64,000 bases of DNA from Armatimonadota bacterium (GCA_029547025.1 JAKPQA010000233.1:1-64000); one strand, 5' to 3'; positions 1 through 9,025 are shown, counted from the stretch's first letter. Notes: generated from the letters alone by a model not told the origin. Numbers and translations: made by a program.

Positions 1-355
1 CTCCCGTGGCCCATCCGCCTGGTTGCGGAGGGGCGCCATGGGGGGAACCACGCGTCTCCCAGCGTGGTGGGCCCCCAACGCGCCCGATCCGCACGCCTCA
101 ACCTCGGGCCGGCCAGGGGCCCTGCGCCCTCTGGGCGCACCCCTGTGCGGCCCCTCCACGACACACCAACCGTTGCCCGTCTTGCGGAGGGGCGCCCAAC
201 GCGCCCGATCCGCACGCCTCAACCTCGGGCCGGTCAGGGGCCCCGCGCCCTCTGGGCGCACCCCTGTGCGGCCCCTCCGCCAGACCAGGCGAGCGTTCCG
301 CGCGACCTTCGCGAGACCCAGCCGCCCGGCCAAGGGCCCTATGTTACCGCCAATG
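1..355 (+). repeat. Palindromic dispersed element, copy A (cut by window edge)
   Basis: This is a copy of the repeat family whose best-preserved member lies at 30539-30760. Position 1 aligns with 30558 of that copy, so the outer left arm lies outside the window. The right arm at 328-355 is identical to the right arm of the 30539-30760 copy and ends in TTACCGCCAATG. The centre is partly duplicated: two units, 23-157 and 182-280, each run from TTGCGGAGGGGC to GCCCCTCC and share the stretch containing CGCGCCCGATCCGCACGCC. Small perfect hairpins such as GCGCCC-tct-GGGCGC occur inside. Nothing else is seen in 356-455. The element lies just past the 3' end of the GH127 gene. Short reading frames across it follow the repeat and are not credible genes. 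Confidence 0.85.
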
Positions 356-455
356 GGTGCAACGGATCCCCCAGCCTCTGCGGGAGTGGGTCCCGCACCA
401 TTTTCAGAACGCTCTGCCCGGCGCGCGGGGTCCCTGGCTGTTCCTTTGGCGCGAC

Positions 456-2744
456 TCAGGGCTTCGCGGCCCGCAGCACGGCGCAGCCAAACAGGCCTCC
501 GGCGATGTTCCCTTCGTGAGGGACGATCCGAACCGTGACCCGGTCCTTGCCGCGTGTGGCCTCGACGGGAATGGGGTACTCGACGCTGAAGAAACGGCCC
601 GGGGCGTCGTTGAGCAGCGTCTGGGTTGCCAGCGTCGTTCCGTCGATCAGGATGTCGAAGGTCCGCCGGCCGCTCTCGCTTCCCCAGTAGTCGCAGCAGA
701 GCACGGCTGGCTCGTCGGCGGGGACCGCCAGATCCCAGCTCCACCATCCGCCCGGCGCGGCGTGGCGCCACGCCCGGCCTAGGTGAGAGCCCGACGCGGT
801 GGCCTCTCCCTGAAGGTTGTGCTCCCGCTCGTTCGCCTCATCGCCGATGGCGATGGTGTCGACCACGCGAGCTTGTCGCTGCCGCTCCGCCCGCTCCTCG
901 TCCAGAATGCGCCGGTGGGTGGGGCTTCCCTCCCGAGTCATGGTCCAGTAGACGCCGTATGGCTCGTCGACCACCCGGTACCAGGGGATCAGGTTAAGCC
1001 GCTCATCCGCCTGGCCGTTGGGTGCGTCGGCGGAGAACACCAGAGGAGCGTCGCCGGCCACGGGGTGGACCCAGGCGGCCACATCGTCTGGGTTGGCCAC
1101 GAAGTAGGTCGCGCGGCTCGTGAGCCCGGCGAGCACCACCGGGCCGTACAGGATCGCTCCGGTCTCCGGGTCGTCCGGCAGCGTCTCGACATGAAGTGCC
1201 ATGGGCATCCGAACACGCACGCGGTCGCCGTCGGCCCATTCGCGCTCGAGCGAGAGATAGGAGCCCGGCTCGGCCGAGGCCTGAATGCGCCCGCCGTTCA
1301 CGGCGATACTCACACCACCGCGCGCCCACCGCGGCACCCGGACGTGCAGCGTGAAGCGCTGCCGGCGGTCCGTTCGGAACCGCAGCTCCGTACTCTCCTC
1401 TTCGGGGAAACGCGTCCGCTGTTCCACCCGCAGACCTCGGGCGTGCCAGTCGAGAGTCGACGCGATGAACTGGGCTACATAGAGCCCATGGTCGTCGTGG
1501 AAATAGATGCTGTCGTTGAGCTTCGAGAACGACTCGATCCCAGTGCCATAGCAGCACCAGAAGGAGTCATTGGGTGTGCCGAACGCCTTGGTGTGGCCGG
1601 TGGACAGAGGCACATAGTAGATCATCTGACCCGTGTCGGCCCGGTTCGTGCCCAGAATGCCGTTGAGCAGAGCGCGCTCCGTGAACTCCGCATAGCGGGG
1701 ATCGCCGGTCCATCGGTACAGGTAGCGCGTGACCTTGAGCATGTTATGTGTGGTGCAGCACTCCTGCGTGTTCGGCCCGAGCGTCCCGGCAAGGCACCCC
1801 GGGTCGGGCCACATCTCCCCGCTCGAGCACCCCCCCGTGGCATAGGTGCGCGTGTTTACGACGCGGTCCCAGAAGAAGGTCACGATCTCCCGGTAGGCGG
1901 GCTCGCCGGTCACCTCGTACCGGCGGGCCGCCCCGCAGATCTCGGGAATGTGCGTGTTGGCGTGGATCCGGCTCAGATTGTCATGCCCCAGGGCCAGGGG
2001 GCCCAGGAACTCCGCGCGGTCGAAGCGATGGGCCAGCTCCAGGTGCTCCGGGTCGCCCGTCACCGCGTAGAGGTTGTGCAGAACCTCGGACATGCCCCCG
2101 AACTCGACGGCCAACACCCGGTCCATCTGGTAGATGGGGAGCCGGCCGGTGCGGGCACCAAAGTAGCGCGCCATGCCCAGGAGCACGTCCAGCGCCTGTT
2201 CGGAATGGCAGTACTGGTACGCATCCAGCAGGCCGGCCATGATCTTGTGGATGGTGTAGTAGGCGGCCCACGGGACGTCTGCCATGGACTCCAGGCGGTC
2301 GAAGAAGGACTCGGGATAGGCCGAGAGGTACTGGCCGCCGAGCGCCTTCTGGCACTTCGCCAGCTCGCCCACCATGTAGAGGGCCCGGTCCCGGAGCGCC
2401 TCGTCGCCGGTGCTCGCATACATGAGGCCACACGCCGAGAGATAGTGCCCCACGAAGTGGCCCCGCACCTCACAGTCCGGCCGCTCCCATCCACCCAGAG
2501 GCTCTCCCGGGGCCGGCAAGCCCGCGTTCACGCGGAAGGCGTACAGCAGGCGCTCGGGGTCCAGCTCGTGCAGATACCTCCGGGTGGCCTCCTGCGCCAC
2601 GCGGAAGAGGCCAGGTTCGAGCCGGACCTGGTGCATGTCGAAGGCGCGGATCGCGGGAGCGGGGAGGGGGTGGCTGTGAGCGGCCGGGCCCCCCATGGCC
2701 GCCGAGAGAAGGAGGCCCAAGCAGATCCGGGTGAAGGCACACAT
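456..2744 (-). CDS. GH127 beta-L-arabinofuranosidase, secreted
   Basis: The 762-residue protein is a glycoside hydrolase family 127 member (formerly DUF1680), which releases beta-L-arabinofuranose from arabinan-type or hydroxyproline-linked glycans. An N-terminal hydrophobic signal (residues 1-22) precedes the alpha/alpha barrel, which starts near residue 35. The family's zinc-cysteine catalytic site is visible: Glu310 in SSGEMW matches the proposed acid/base, Glu328 and Cys330 in QECCTTHN match the zinc-ligand pair, and Cys397-Cys398 in FWCCYGTG include the nucleophilic cysteine. A beta-sandwich tail follows. The ATG at 2744 was chosen over a longer frame to 2909 because it places the signal peptide at the N-terminus. 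It lies downstream of an Rrf2 regulator on the same strand. The substrate is inferred from the family. Confidence 0.9.
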   Translation of the reverse strand: MCAFTRICLGLLLSAAMGGPAAHSHPLPAPAIRAFDMHQVRLEPGLFRVAQEATRRYLHELDPERLLYAFRVNAGLPAPGEPLGGWERPDCEVRGHFVGHYLSACGLMYASTGDEALRDRALYMVGELAKCQKALGGQYLSAYPESFFDRLESMADVPWAAYYTIHKIMAGLLDAYQYCHSEQALDVLLGMARYFGARTGRLPIYQMDRVLAVEFGGMSEVLHNLYAVTGDPEHLELAHRFDRAEFLGPLALGHDNLSRIHANTHIPEICGAARRYEVTGEPAYREIVTFFWDRVVNTRTYATGGCSSGEMWPDPGCLAGTLGPNTQECCTTHNMLKVTRYLYRWTGDPRYAEFTERALLNGILGTNRADTGQMIYYVPLSTGHTKAFGTPNDSFWCCYGTGIESFSKLNDSIYFHDDHGLYVAQFIASTLDWHARGLRVEQRTRFPEEESTELRFRTDRRQRFTLHVRVPRWARGGVSIAVNGGRIQASAEPGSYLSLEREWADGDRVRVRMPMALHVETLPDDPETGAILYGPVVLAGLTSRATYFVANPDDVAAWVHPVAGDAPLVFSADAPNGQADERLNLIPWYRVVDEPYGVYWTMTREGSPTHRRILDEERAERQRQARVVDTIAIGDEANEREHNLQGEATASGSHLGRAWRHAAPGGWWSWDLAVPADEPAVLCCDYWGSESGRRTFDILIDGTTLATQTLLNDAPGRFFSVEYPIPVEATRGKDRVTVRIVPHEGNIAGGLFGCAVLRAAKP

Positions 2745-2850
2745 GGACAAGACCCCCACTGGCCCAGGCGAGGAAGTACCACGGCCTTCGCGATGGGAGA
2801 GCTGATCCCTCCGCCGGCCTTCTGGCTCAGTGGGGCCAATGAGAACGGCA

Positions 2851-2866
2851 GGCCCCGCTCGGGGCC
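2851..2866 (-). terminator. Short GC hairpin after the Rrf2 gene
   Basis: GGCCCC-GCTC-GGGGCC forms a perfect 6-bp stem 45 bases past the Rrf2 stop codon, in the gap before GH127. There is no T-run on either side, so it may only pause transcription or act as an RNA processing stem. Confidence 0.3.
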
Positions 2867-2910
2867 CGCCGCCACCTGCCAATGAAAGGGTCCGCGGAGC
2901 CAGGCTCACG

Positions 2911-3357
2911 CTAACTGGCGTACAGAACCGCCTGCGCCTCGCTGTCGTCCGCCTGGCTCAATGTCTCCAGATCAAACGCGGCCAGCCTTGCTTCGGCAGC
3001 TCGACTCGCCTCGGACAGTGCATGAACGAGGTGACACGTCGGATCGTTCCGGCAGCACTTGGCGTCCGGACGCATCGGGCAATCAGACCGTGGTCGGCTC
3101 GTCTGCATCGCGCCGCAGATGTCGGCCAGCGTGACCTGGGAAGGTGCCTTGGCGAGACGATAGCCGCCGTTCTTTCCCCGGATGCTGTGCACGATCCCCG
3201 CGCGGCGCAGGATGGCCAGAACCTGAAGCAGAAACCCCTCCGACAACCCCTCGGCTGACGCAATCTGGGCCGTGGTCACCGGCCCGCCGTCATCGTAGTT
3301 GCGGGCTAGGATCAATGAGGCCCGGTAGGCGTAGTCCAGAGCCGATGAGATAACCAT
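2911..3357 (-). CDS. Rrf2-family transcriptional regulator, probable Fe-S sensor
   Basis: The 148-residue protein has the Rrf2 winged-helix fold: an N-terminal helix (SSALDYAYRASLIL), a recognition helix around TAQIASAEGLSEGFL, and the wing RGKNGGYRLA. The C-terminal half has four cysteines in the pattern C-x7-CC-x5-C (DCPMRPDAKCCRNDPTC), resembling the three-cysteine cluster site of IscR/NsrR-type members, so an iron-sulfur or redox sensor is inferred. The ATG at 3357 was chosen because GGAG sits six bases upstream; the ATG at 3363 would have no spacing. It is divergent from the UroD-family gene across a 258-bp gap and precedes GH127. Either neighbour could be its target; no operator was identified. 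Confidence 0.85.
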   Translation of the reverse strand: MVISSALDYAYRASLILARNYDDGGPVTTAQIASAEGLSEGFLLQVLAILRRAGIVHSIRGKNGGYRLAKAPSQVTLADICGAMQTSRPRSDCPMRPDAKCCRNDPTCHLVHALSEASRAAEARLAAFDLETLSQADDSEAQAVLYAS

Positions 3358-3615
3358 GTCCATCTCCAACCTGATCGGAACCGTTGATGAGTAGCTCGGA
3401 GCACACACCTGACCCCGGCCGCTGGCCGGGCATCAACGGGGTGCCAGCCCTCGCGCCACCCACCGAGTGGCGCGGGAAGGCCCAAGCATCCCTCCTTCCG
3501 CCGACGTGTACCGCAGACCAGCGGAATAGACGCATGGTGCTACGAATTGTTCACATCGACACAGATTCTTAGTACACGAAACTCCAGATCGCCCCTCGGC
3601 ACCCCGGAGGTCGTC

Positions 3616-4644
3616 ATGAACCCGCGCGAACGCGTCCTGGCCGCCATGGAACTGCAACAGACGGACCGCACCCCCAGGGACTTCTGGGCCGAGGACGCCA
3701 CGCTGAGCCAGCTTCTGTCCTACACGGGCTCCACAGATACAGAGACGTTGCTGCGCCAGATGGGTGTCGACATCCGGCACACCACCGCCGGGATGCCGCC
3801 CGAACGCTGGGTCCAGGGAGCGTACCAGAACGCGTGGGGCGAGCGCTACCGGTACGAGCCGACTCCATGGGGGCCCGCCCGGAGCGCACTGCCGGGAGCC
3901 CTCAGCACCGCGCGGTCCTTCTCCGATCTCGAGCAGTTCCGCTGGCCGTCGGTCGATGAGCTGGACTTCTCAGACCTGTCGGCCCAATGCGAGGCGTGGA
4001 GTGACTACGCCATCGTCTACGGGTTCGCCGACATCTGGCAGCGGCCCGGGCTCGTGCGCGGGTGGGAGGGCATGTTTCTCGACATGGTCGACCGGCCCGA
4101 GTGGACCCATTACCTCTGTCGCACATTCACCCGCTTCTTCAAGGAGGAGTACACGCGGGCCGCCGAGATAAGTCACGGCCGCATCGACCTGTTCCTGGTA
4201 CTCAGCGACCTGGGCGGGCAACACGGCCCACTCATCTCGCGCACCATGTTCCGTGAGTTCGTGGCCCCGTATCTCAAGGAGATGGCTGACACGATTCACT
4301 CCCTCGGCGCCAAGGTTCTCTACCACTCCTGCGGCAATATCCGCGCATTCGTGCCCGACCTCGTGGATCTGGGCGTCGACGTCCTGGATCCCATTCAGCC
4401 CACCGGGCCGGAGATGGAACCCGAGAGCCTCGCGTCCGAGTGGGGTGGGCGAATCTGCTTCCACGGCGGCATCGACGTGCAGCATGTCCTACCCCACGGT
4501 ACGCCCGAGGAGGTGCGGGCCCAAGTGCGGCGCTACTGCGAGGTGCTGGGCTCCCGGGGCGGGTATATCCTGGCCCCGGCACACCTGTTCCAACCGGACA
4601 TCCCGCCGGAGAACATCCTCGCGGTCTACGCGGACGCCCCCTGA
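3616..4644 (+). CDS. Uroporphyrinogen decarboxylase-family protein (MtaA/CmuA-like)
   Basis: The 342-residue protein has the UroD fold. It starts with the typical NPRERVLAAMELQQTDRTP helix and carries LYHSCGNI, the His-x-Cys zinc-site motif of corrinoid-dependent methyltransferases such as MtaA and CmuA. True HemE lacks this motif, so a methyltransferase-type role is more likely than heme synthesis. GGAGG five bases before the ATG fixes the start; a longer frame from 3547 has no such support. A second family member with HTCG is at 47512. It ends six bases before the convergent CAP gene, leaving no room for a terminator. The methyl donor and acceptor are unknown. Confidence 0.85.
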   Translation: MNPRERVLAAMELQQTDRTPRDFWAEDATLSQLLSYTGSTDTETLLRQMGVDIRHTTAGMPPERWVQGAYQNAWGERYRYEPTPWGPARSALPGALSTARSFSDLEQFRWPSVDELDFSDLSAQCEAWSDYAIVYGFADIWQRPGLVRGWEGMFLDMVDRPEWTHYLCRTFTRFFKEEYTRAAEISHGRIDLFLVLSDLGGQHGPLISRTMFREFVAPYLKEMADTIHSLGAKVLYHSCGNIRAFVPDLVDLGVDVLDPIQPTGPEMEPESLASEWGGRICFHGGIDVQHVLPHGTPEEVRAQVRRYCEVLGSRGGYILAPAHLFQPDIPPENILAVYADAP

Positions 4645-4650
4645 CGGGGT

Positions 4651-5646
4651 TCAGGACTGCCCGGGAAGGGCCAGGGGACTCCGTGGGCCGTCGGCCCGGT
4701 CCTCGCCCCGTGGCGGGTACACCCTGAGGCACACATAGGTCGTGTAGAACTGGTCGTCGACGCCCGTGGTGCCGATGGGGCGCAGCCGGACCGCGACGCC
4801 GTAGATGCCGGGGCGCCCCTGCCAGAACCGCAGCCGGCACCCAAATGTGCCGTCCTCGCGCACCACGACATCGCCCCGGCTGCGCGTGTCGGTGTAGAAC
4901 TGGCCGGGCGGAAGTTGCACGCGAAGGTGACGGCACTCGGCCGGCGGACTGTAGCTCATGCGCGCGTTGGCATCGGCAACCGAGAGCTCGCGGGGCGGAT
5001 CTTCGAAGAACACCGTGATCCCGGCCAGCTCGAAGCGTTCGGGCTCGAGGATCCGGCCGGCGAAAAGCGGTGTCGCGTCCAGAGGCTGGTCGGTCGCGAT
5101 CTCGTTCACCGCCACATAGCGGTTCACGAAGTCCTGCGACATCCGGACGCCCGTCGGACCCCACGCCAACCCGATCCCCACGTGTGTGTGCCACGGGTTG
5201 AGGATGTTCCTGCGATGCCAGTCGGCGGGCGGCCGCTCCGACATCATCATCACCTGGTAGCGGCGCAGGACCTCCAGGACGCTCTCGTAGTCCCACTCGG
5301 CCCGCGTCATGCCGAAGGTCGAGCATGCGTTCTGTCCCGTGTAGTCCGTGCCATTGCCCCAGAACGCGTATCGCAGAAACGGAGAGAGCCCATCGGTGAG
5401 AAAGTGGCCCCGGATGTCCTGCGCGAGAGCGGCCTCGCAGAACAGATCTCCCACCTTGGTGGCACGGTCGTCCAGCTCAACAGCGGCAAGACCAAACGTG
5501 GCCCGGTCGGCATTGATGAGGTTCACGGCATCGAGGCGAAGCTGCCGGACCTCTTCGCCGGTGAGTCCCGGCATGGCGGCCTCGGCCGCCGAGAGGAGCA
5601 GGCAGAGCGCCCACGGCAGCGCTCGCACCCGAGGAGAAAGACACAT
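4651..5646 (-). CDS. Secreted CAP-superfamily (SCP-like) protein
   Basis: The protein of about 331 residues begins with a signal peptide (hydrophobic core ALPWALCLLLSAAEA) and a CAP domain: LRLDAVNLINADRATFGL, then conserved positions in HFLTDG, WHRRNILNPWHTHVGIGLA. CAP proteins are secreted alpha-beta-alpha sandwiches with lipid-binding, sporulation or unknown roles. The C-terminal third adds a beta-rich region. A GTG at 5667 would add seven residues; the ATG at 5646 is used because it gives a cleaner signal peptide, though neither has a strong ribosome-binding site. It follows hrcA by about 35 bases on the same strand and is probably cotranscribed. Confidence 0.8.
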   Translation of the reverse strand: MCLSPRVRALPWALCLLLSAAEAAMPGLTGEEVRQLRLDAVNLINADRATFGLAAVELDDRATKVGDLFCEAALAQDIRGHFLTDGLSPFLRYAFWGNGTDYTGQNACSTFGMTRAEWDYESVLEVLRRYQVMMMSERPPADWHRRNILNPWHTHVGIGLAWGPTGVRMSQDFVNRYVAVNEIATDQPLDATPLFAGRILEPERFELAGITVFFEDPPRELSVADANARMSYSPPAECRHLRVQLPPGQFYTDTRSRGDVVVREDGTFGCRLRFWQGRPGIYGVAVRLRPIGTTGVDDQFYTTYVCLRVYPPRGEDRADGPRSPLALPGQS

Positions 5647-5680
5647 CGAGGCGATCACCCAGTCCACGCGGGGACGGCAC

Positions 5681-6703
5681 TCACGATGGCAGAGCCCGCT
5701 CGATCACATCGGCGGCTTTGGCTACCGCCGCGTAGACGTTCTCGTAGTCCATGCGAGTGGGTCCCAACACACCCACAGCCCCACGGGCGCCCCCGTGGCC
5801 GTAGCCCACGGCCACGAGGCTGAGGTCACTCACGCCCTCCACCTCATGCTCCGACCCAATGCGTGAGCGTACCCCCTGTGTCCTCAAGCACTCGGAGAGC
5901 AACTGCGCCAGGAGCTGCTCTTGTTCGAGGGCATGGAGCACGCGCTGGAGACGCTCCACGTCGTTGAACTCCGGCTGGGTGACGATGTGCATGGCACCGT
6001 CCACGAACACCCAGTAACTGCCGCGCTCGAGGTGATCACGCACCACGCGCAACGACTCCTCGAGCAGCAGACCCCTCAGCTGCGGCTCGGCGCGAAGGTG
6101 GCGCGTGTCCAGCGCCTCAATGTCGTCGATCTTCATGCCCACCAGGCGCCGCCGCAGAATGCCACTCATTACCTCGATCTCGCGGGCCGAGTACGACTCG
6201 CCTGCATCAATGAACTCGTGGACCACATGCCCGGCATCCGTCACCAGGATGATCAGGCACCGCGCCCCGTCCACCTTGCTGATCTGGAAATGCCGGAGCT
6301 CCGCCTTCTCGAGCCCGGGCACGAGGGCCACCGCGGTGTGCTGAGTGACCTTCGAGAGGATGGTACAGATCTCGCGCAACATGTCGTCGATGTCGGTGGT
6401 GTGTTCCCGGGCCGAACGGAGAATGCGCTCCGCAGCGGGTGATAGCACCGGGATCTCCATCAGTTCATCGACGAAGAAGCGGTAGCCGCGGTCCGACGGG
6501 ATCCGGCCCGCCGAGGTGTGCGGCTGGGCCAGGAGCCCCACGGCCTCCAGGGCCGACATGTCGTTTCGAATCGTCGCCGAGCTCACCCGGAACAAGTGGC
6601 GCTCCACCAGACGCTTGGACCCCACAGGCTCCGCGGTGCTGACATAGTCTCGTACGATGGCGGCCAGGACGCGCCGCCTGCGTTCATCGAGCTCCAGCCG
6701 CAT
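5681..6703 (-). CDS. hrcA: Heat-inducible transcription repressor HrcA
   Basis: The 340-residue protein matches HrcA over its length: an N-terminal winged helix (RRVLAAIVRDYVSTAEPVGS, SSATIRNDM, HTSAGRIPSDRGYRFFVDEL), a GAF-like core and the closing segment LGPTRMDYENV. HrcA represses chaperone operons at CIRCE sites. The ATG at 6703 follows GGGGGG; a longer frame to 6796 has no homology. None of grpE, dnaK, dnaJ or groESL is nearby, and no CIRCE repeat (TTAGCACTC-N9-GAGTGCTAA) is seen upstream, so it may not autoregulate here. A TACAAT at 6785-6790 on this strand is a possible -10. The gene lies downstream of the iron-sulfur operon. Confidence 0.93.
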   Translation of the reverse strand: MRLELDERRRRVLAAIVRDYVSTAEPVGSKRLVERHLFRVSSATIRNDMSALEAVGLLAQPHTSAGRIPSDRGYRFFVDELMEIPVLSPAAERILRSAREHTTDIDDMLREICTILSKVTQHTAVALVPGLEKAELRHFQISKVDGARCLIILVTDAGHVVHEFIDAGESYSAREIEVMSGILRRRLVGMKIDDIEALDTRHLRAEPQLRGLLLEESLRVVRDHLERGSYWVFVDGAMHIVTQPEFNDVERLQRVLHALEQEQLLAQLLSECLRTQGVRSRIGSEHEVEGVSDLSLVAVGYGHGGARGAVGVLGPTRMDYENVYAAVAKAADVIERALPS

Positions 6704-6855
6704 GGTAGACCCCCCGGTGTCGGTCTCCTTCACGCCGTGGCACGGCGGGGAGAGTCCAGAGAAGCGAGGGCACCTTCCCAGACCATTGTAACCCAACCGG
6801 GGCTACCCGTCCGCATGGCGGCCGGCCCTCGGGGGCCATCACGCCTGCCGGCGCT

Positions 6856-7239
6856 TCACTCCTGGCCCTCGCGCCGCGCCTGGTAATCGCGGATGGCCTC
6901 ATGTAGCCCGTCGGCCGCCAGGTTCGAGCAATGCATCTTCTGGGCGGGCAGACCCCCCAGCTCGCGCGCCACCGTGTCGCGCGTGATGGCCATGGCCTCG
7001 TCGAGCGACTTGCCCTTGGCGAGCTCGGTCAGGATCGAGCTCGTGGCGATCGCCGCGCCGCAGCCAAAGGTCTGGAACCGGATGTCGTCGATCCGGTCGC
7101 CATTGACCTTGATGTAGATTTTCATCATATCGCCACACACCGGGTTGCCGACCGTTCCCACACCATCGGCATCCTCGAGCACGCCCACGTTCCGCGGTGA
7201 GGCGATGTGCTCCATGACCTTCTCCGTGTAGATCGCCAC
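6856..7239 (-). CDS. iscU: Iron-sulfur cluster scaffold IscU/NifU N-domain
   Basis: The 127-residue protein is an IscU-type scaffold, on which cysteine desulfurase and iron assemble [2Fe-2S] and [4Fe-4S] clusters. The three ligand cysteines are present at 35 (GNPVCGD), 60 (FGCGAAIATSS) and 104 (KMHCSNLA), with the conserved Asp37. It ends soon after the last helix, so the Nfu domain of full NifU is absent. It starts 60 bases after the cysteine desulfurase gene, as the last gene of an Rrf2-iscS-iscU operon. No hscA, hscB, fdx or iscA follows, so those factors would be elsewhere or dispensable. Confidence 0.95.
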   Translation of the reverse strand: MAIYTEKVMEHIASPRNVGVLEDADGVGTVGNPVCGDMMKIYIKVNGDRIDDIRFQTFGCGAAIATSSILTELAKGKSLDEAMAITRDTVARELGGLPAQKMHCSNLAADGLHEAIRDYQARREGQE

Positions 7240-7299
7240 TCTAGTCTCACCTTCTGGCTTCGAGCCCTCGATGCCCCACCGTGCGCGGCCCCCCGGCCC

Positions 7300-8469
7300 T
7301 CACACACCCAGGGCCGCCGAGATACCGCGTATCTTATCCACCACCGAGGTCAACGTATCGACCGTGTAATCAATCTCTTCCTCGGTGGTGCCCTTGCCCA
7401 GGGTCAGACGGAGCACCCCATGCGCGATCTCGATGGGCACTCCCATCGCCGCCAGCACGTGCGAGGGCTCCAGCGACTGGGACGTGCACGCCGAGCCGCT
7501 CGAAGCGCAGATGCCCGCCATATCCAGATGAAGCAGTAGGGCCTCTCCCTCGCAGCCGCGGAAACACAGACTGGCGTTCCGCGGGATCCGCCGTGTCGGA
7601 TGGCCGTTGAGGACCACGTCGTCCACGCGGGCCATCACTCCTTCGACCAAGCGATCGCGCAGACGCGCCACTCGCTCGCGAACCGCGGCCCCATCGCGCG
7701 CCAGCAGTTCGCACGCCTTGCCGAATCCCACAATGCCGGGCACGTTCTCGGTCCCGGGCCGCTTCCGCCGCTCGTGGCCGCCGCCGTGCATGATCGGCCC
7801 CACCCGGGTCCCGCGCCGGATATAGAGCGCCCCGACCCCCTTCGGGCCATAGACCTTGTGGGCCGAGAGGGTCATCATGTCGACGCCCAGCTCGTTCACG
7901 TCGATGTCCATCTCGCCCAGCGCCTGCACCGCGTCGGTGTGGATCGCGATGGGCCGGTCGCCCACGATCCGGCGGATCTCCCGCAGCGGTTCAATGGTCC
8001 CCACTTCGTTGTTCGCCAGCATGACGCTGATCAAGATGGTGTCATCGGCGATGCTGGCCGCCAGCTCGTCCAGGTCGATGACCCCGTTGCCATCCACGCC
8101 GCAGTACGTCACCCGGTGGCCACGCTGCCTCTCGAGGAACTGACAGGTGTGGAGCACGGCGTGGTGCTCGATCTTCGACGTGATGATGTGCTTGCCACGC
8201 TTCCGGTTGACCGGGTGCCCCGCGTAGCCCTGGATCGCCAGGTTGTCGGACTCGGTGCCCCCACCGGTGAAGTAGATCTCGTCCGGCGATGCGCCGATCA
8301 GGGACGCCACCGACTCCCGCGCGGCCCCCATCGCGTCGTAGGCATCGCGTCCGGCGTGATGGATGCTCGATGCATTTCCGTACCGCTCGGTGAAGAACGG
8401 CAACATGGCCTGGACGACTTCCGGATCGACCGGTGTCGTGGCGCTGTGGTCCAAGTAGATGGTCTTCAT
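7300..8469 (-). CDS. iscS: Cysteine desulfurase (IscS/NifS)
   Basis: The 389-residue PLP enzyme converts cysteine to alanine and a persulfide for Fe-S assembly. Visible features are the N-terminal YLDHSATTPVDPEVV, His103 in the EHHAV motif, the PLP lysine Lys205 in SAHKVYGPKG, and catalytic Cys328 in SSGSACTSQ. The short loop around that cysteine is of the group I NifS/IscS kind. The ATG at 8469 overlaps the stop codon of the upstream regulator as ATGA, indicating translational coupling. The longer frame to 8631 only overlaps that regulator. The partner scaffold follows 60 bases downstream. Confidence 0.96.
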   Translation of the reverse strand: MKTIYLDHSATTPVDPEVVQAMLPFFTERYGNASSIHHAGRDAYDAMGAARESVASLIGASPDEIYFTGGGTESDNLAIQGYAGHPVNRKRGKHIITSKIEHHAVLHTCQFLERQRGHRVTYCGVDGNGVIDLDELAASIADDTILISVMLANNEVGTIEPLREIRRIVGDRPIAIHTDAVQALGEMDIDVNELGVDMMTLSAHKVYGPKGVGALYIRRGTRVGPIMHGGGHERRKRPGTENVPGIVGFGKACELLARDGAAVRERVARLRDRLVEGVMARVDDVVLNGHPTRRIPRNASLCFRGCEGEALLLHLDMAGICASSGSACTSQSLEPSHVLAAMGVPIEIAHGVLRLTLGKGTTEEEIDYTVDTLTSVVDKIRGISAALGV

Positions 8470-8924
8470 TCGCCCACGTCCTCCGCACCGCCGGCGCCCG
8501 CGACCAGGTCGGCGAGCCGGAACTGGCTCAGCACTTCGTCGACCTTCGCCGCCAAGGTCACCCACACGCGCTTCGACAGGCACCCCGGGCCACACACCTT
8601 CGCGCCATCCGGCCCCCGAGCGGCGGCGCACTCGATCTCCGCGAGGAAACCGCTGCGACCGCCGTCGCTGTCCTCCACCACGGCCAGGATGTCACGGGCG
8701 CTGATCTCCGAGGCATCGCGGGCCAGCACGTAGCCGCCACCGGGGCCGCGATGCCCCATGATCAGCCGGCCGTTCTTCAGCCGGTTCAGTACCTGCTCGA
8801 GGTAGCGGGGCGGGATCCCCTCCCGCGCCGAGATCTCCCGCGCTGACATCGGCCGCCCCGGACTGTGCTGGGCCAGGCAGATCATGGCCCGCAGTCCGTA
8901 GTGACTTCGCTCGGTGATCCGCAA
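8466..8924 (-). CDS. Rrf2-family regulator of the Isc operon (IscR-like)
   Basis: The 152-residue protein starts in the classic Rrf2 way (MRITERSHYGLRAMICLA) and has the winged-helix DNA-binding domain with wing GHRGPGGGYVLA. Cysteines at 99, 111 and 115 (IECAAA, KVCGPGC) are in the region used by IscR to hold a [2Fe-2S] cluster, with different spacing. As first gene of the operon with iscS and iscU it is the likely feedback regulator. Its stop overlaps the iscS start. A good promoter lies about 100 bases upstream at 9026-9055. A cluster-binding role is inferred from cysteines and context. Confidence 0.9.
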   Translation of the reverse strand: MRITERSHYGLRAMICLAQHSPGRPMSAREISAREGIPPRYLEQVLNRLKNGRLIMGHRGPGGGYVLARDASEISARDILAVVEDSDGGRSGFLAEIECAAARGPDGAKVCGPGCLSKRVWVTLAAKVDEVLSQFRLADLVAGAGGAEDVGE

Positions 8925-9025
8925 GGCTCAAGCCTCCACCAGCAACCGGAGAGGGCATGTCCCGATCGGCTGCCCTATTCCCAGAGCGCGCCGCATCCCC
9001 GATGAGTTCCCTACTGCACGGGTCA

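Noticed and set aside
23-538. Reading frame starting MRRGAMGGTTRLPAWW, repeated near 30580
   Set aside because: The frame recurs only because both places are copies of the same palindromic repeat; it has no ribosome-binding support and breaks where the copies differ.
783-2885. 700-codon frame opposite the GH127 gene
   Set aside because: Antisense shadow of a well-supported GH127 gene; long opposite-strand frames are common in GC-rich DNA.
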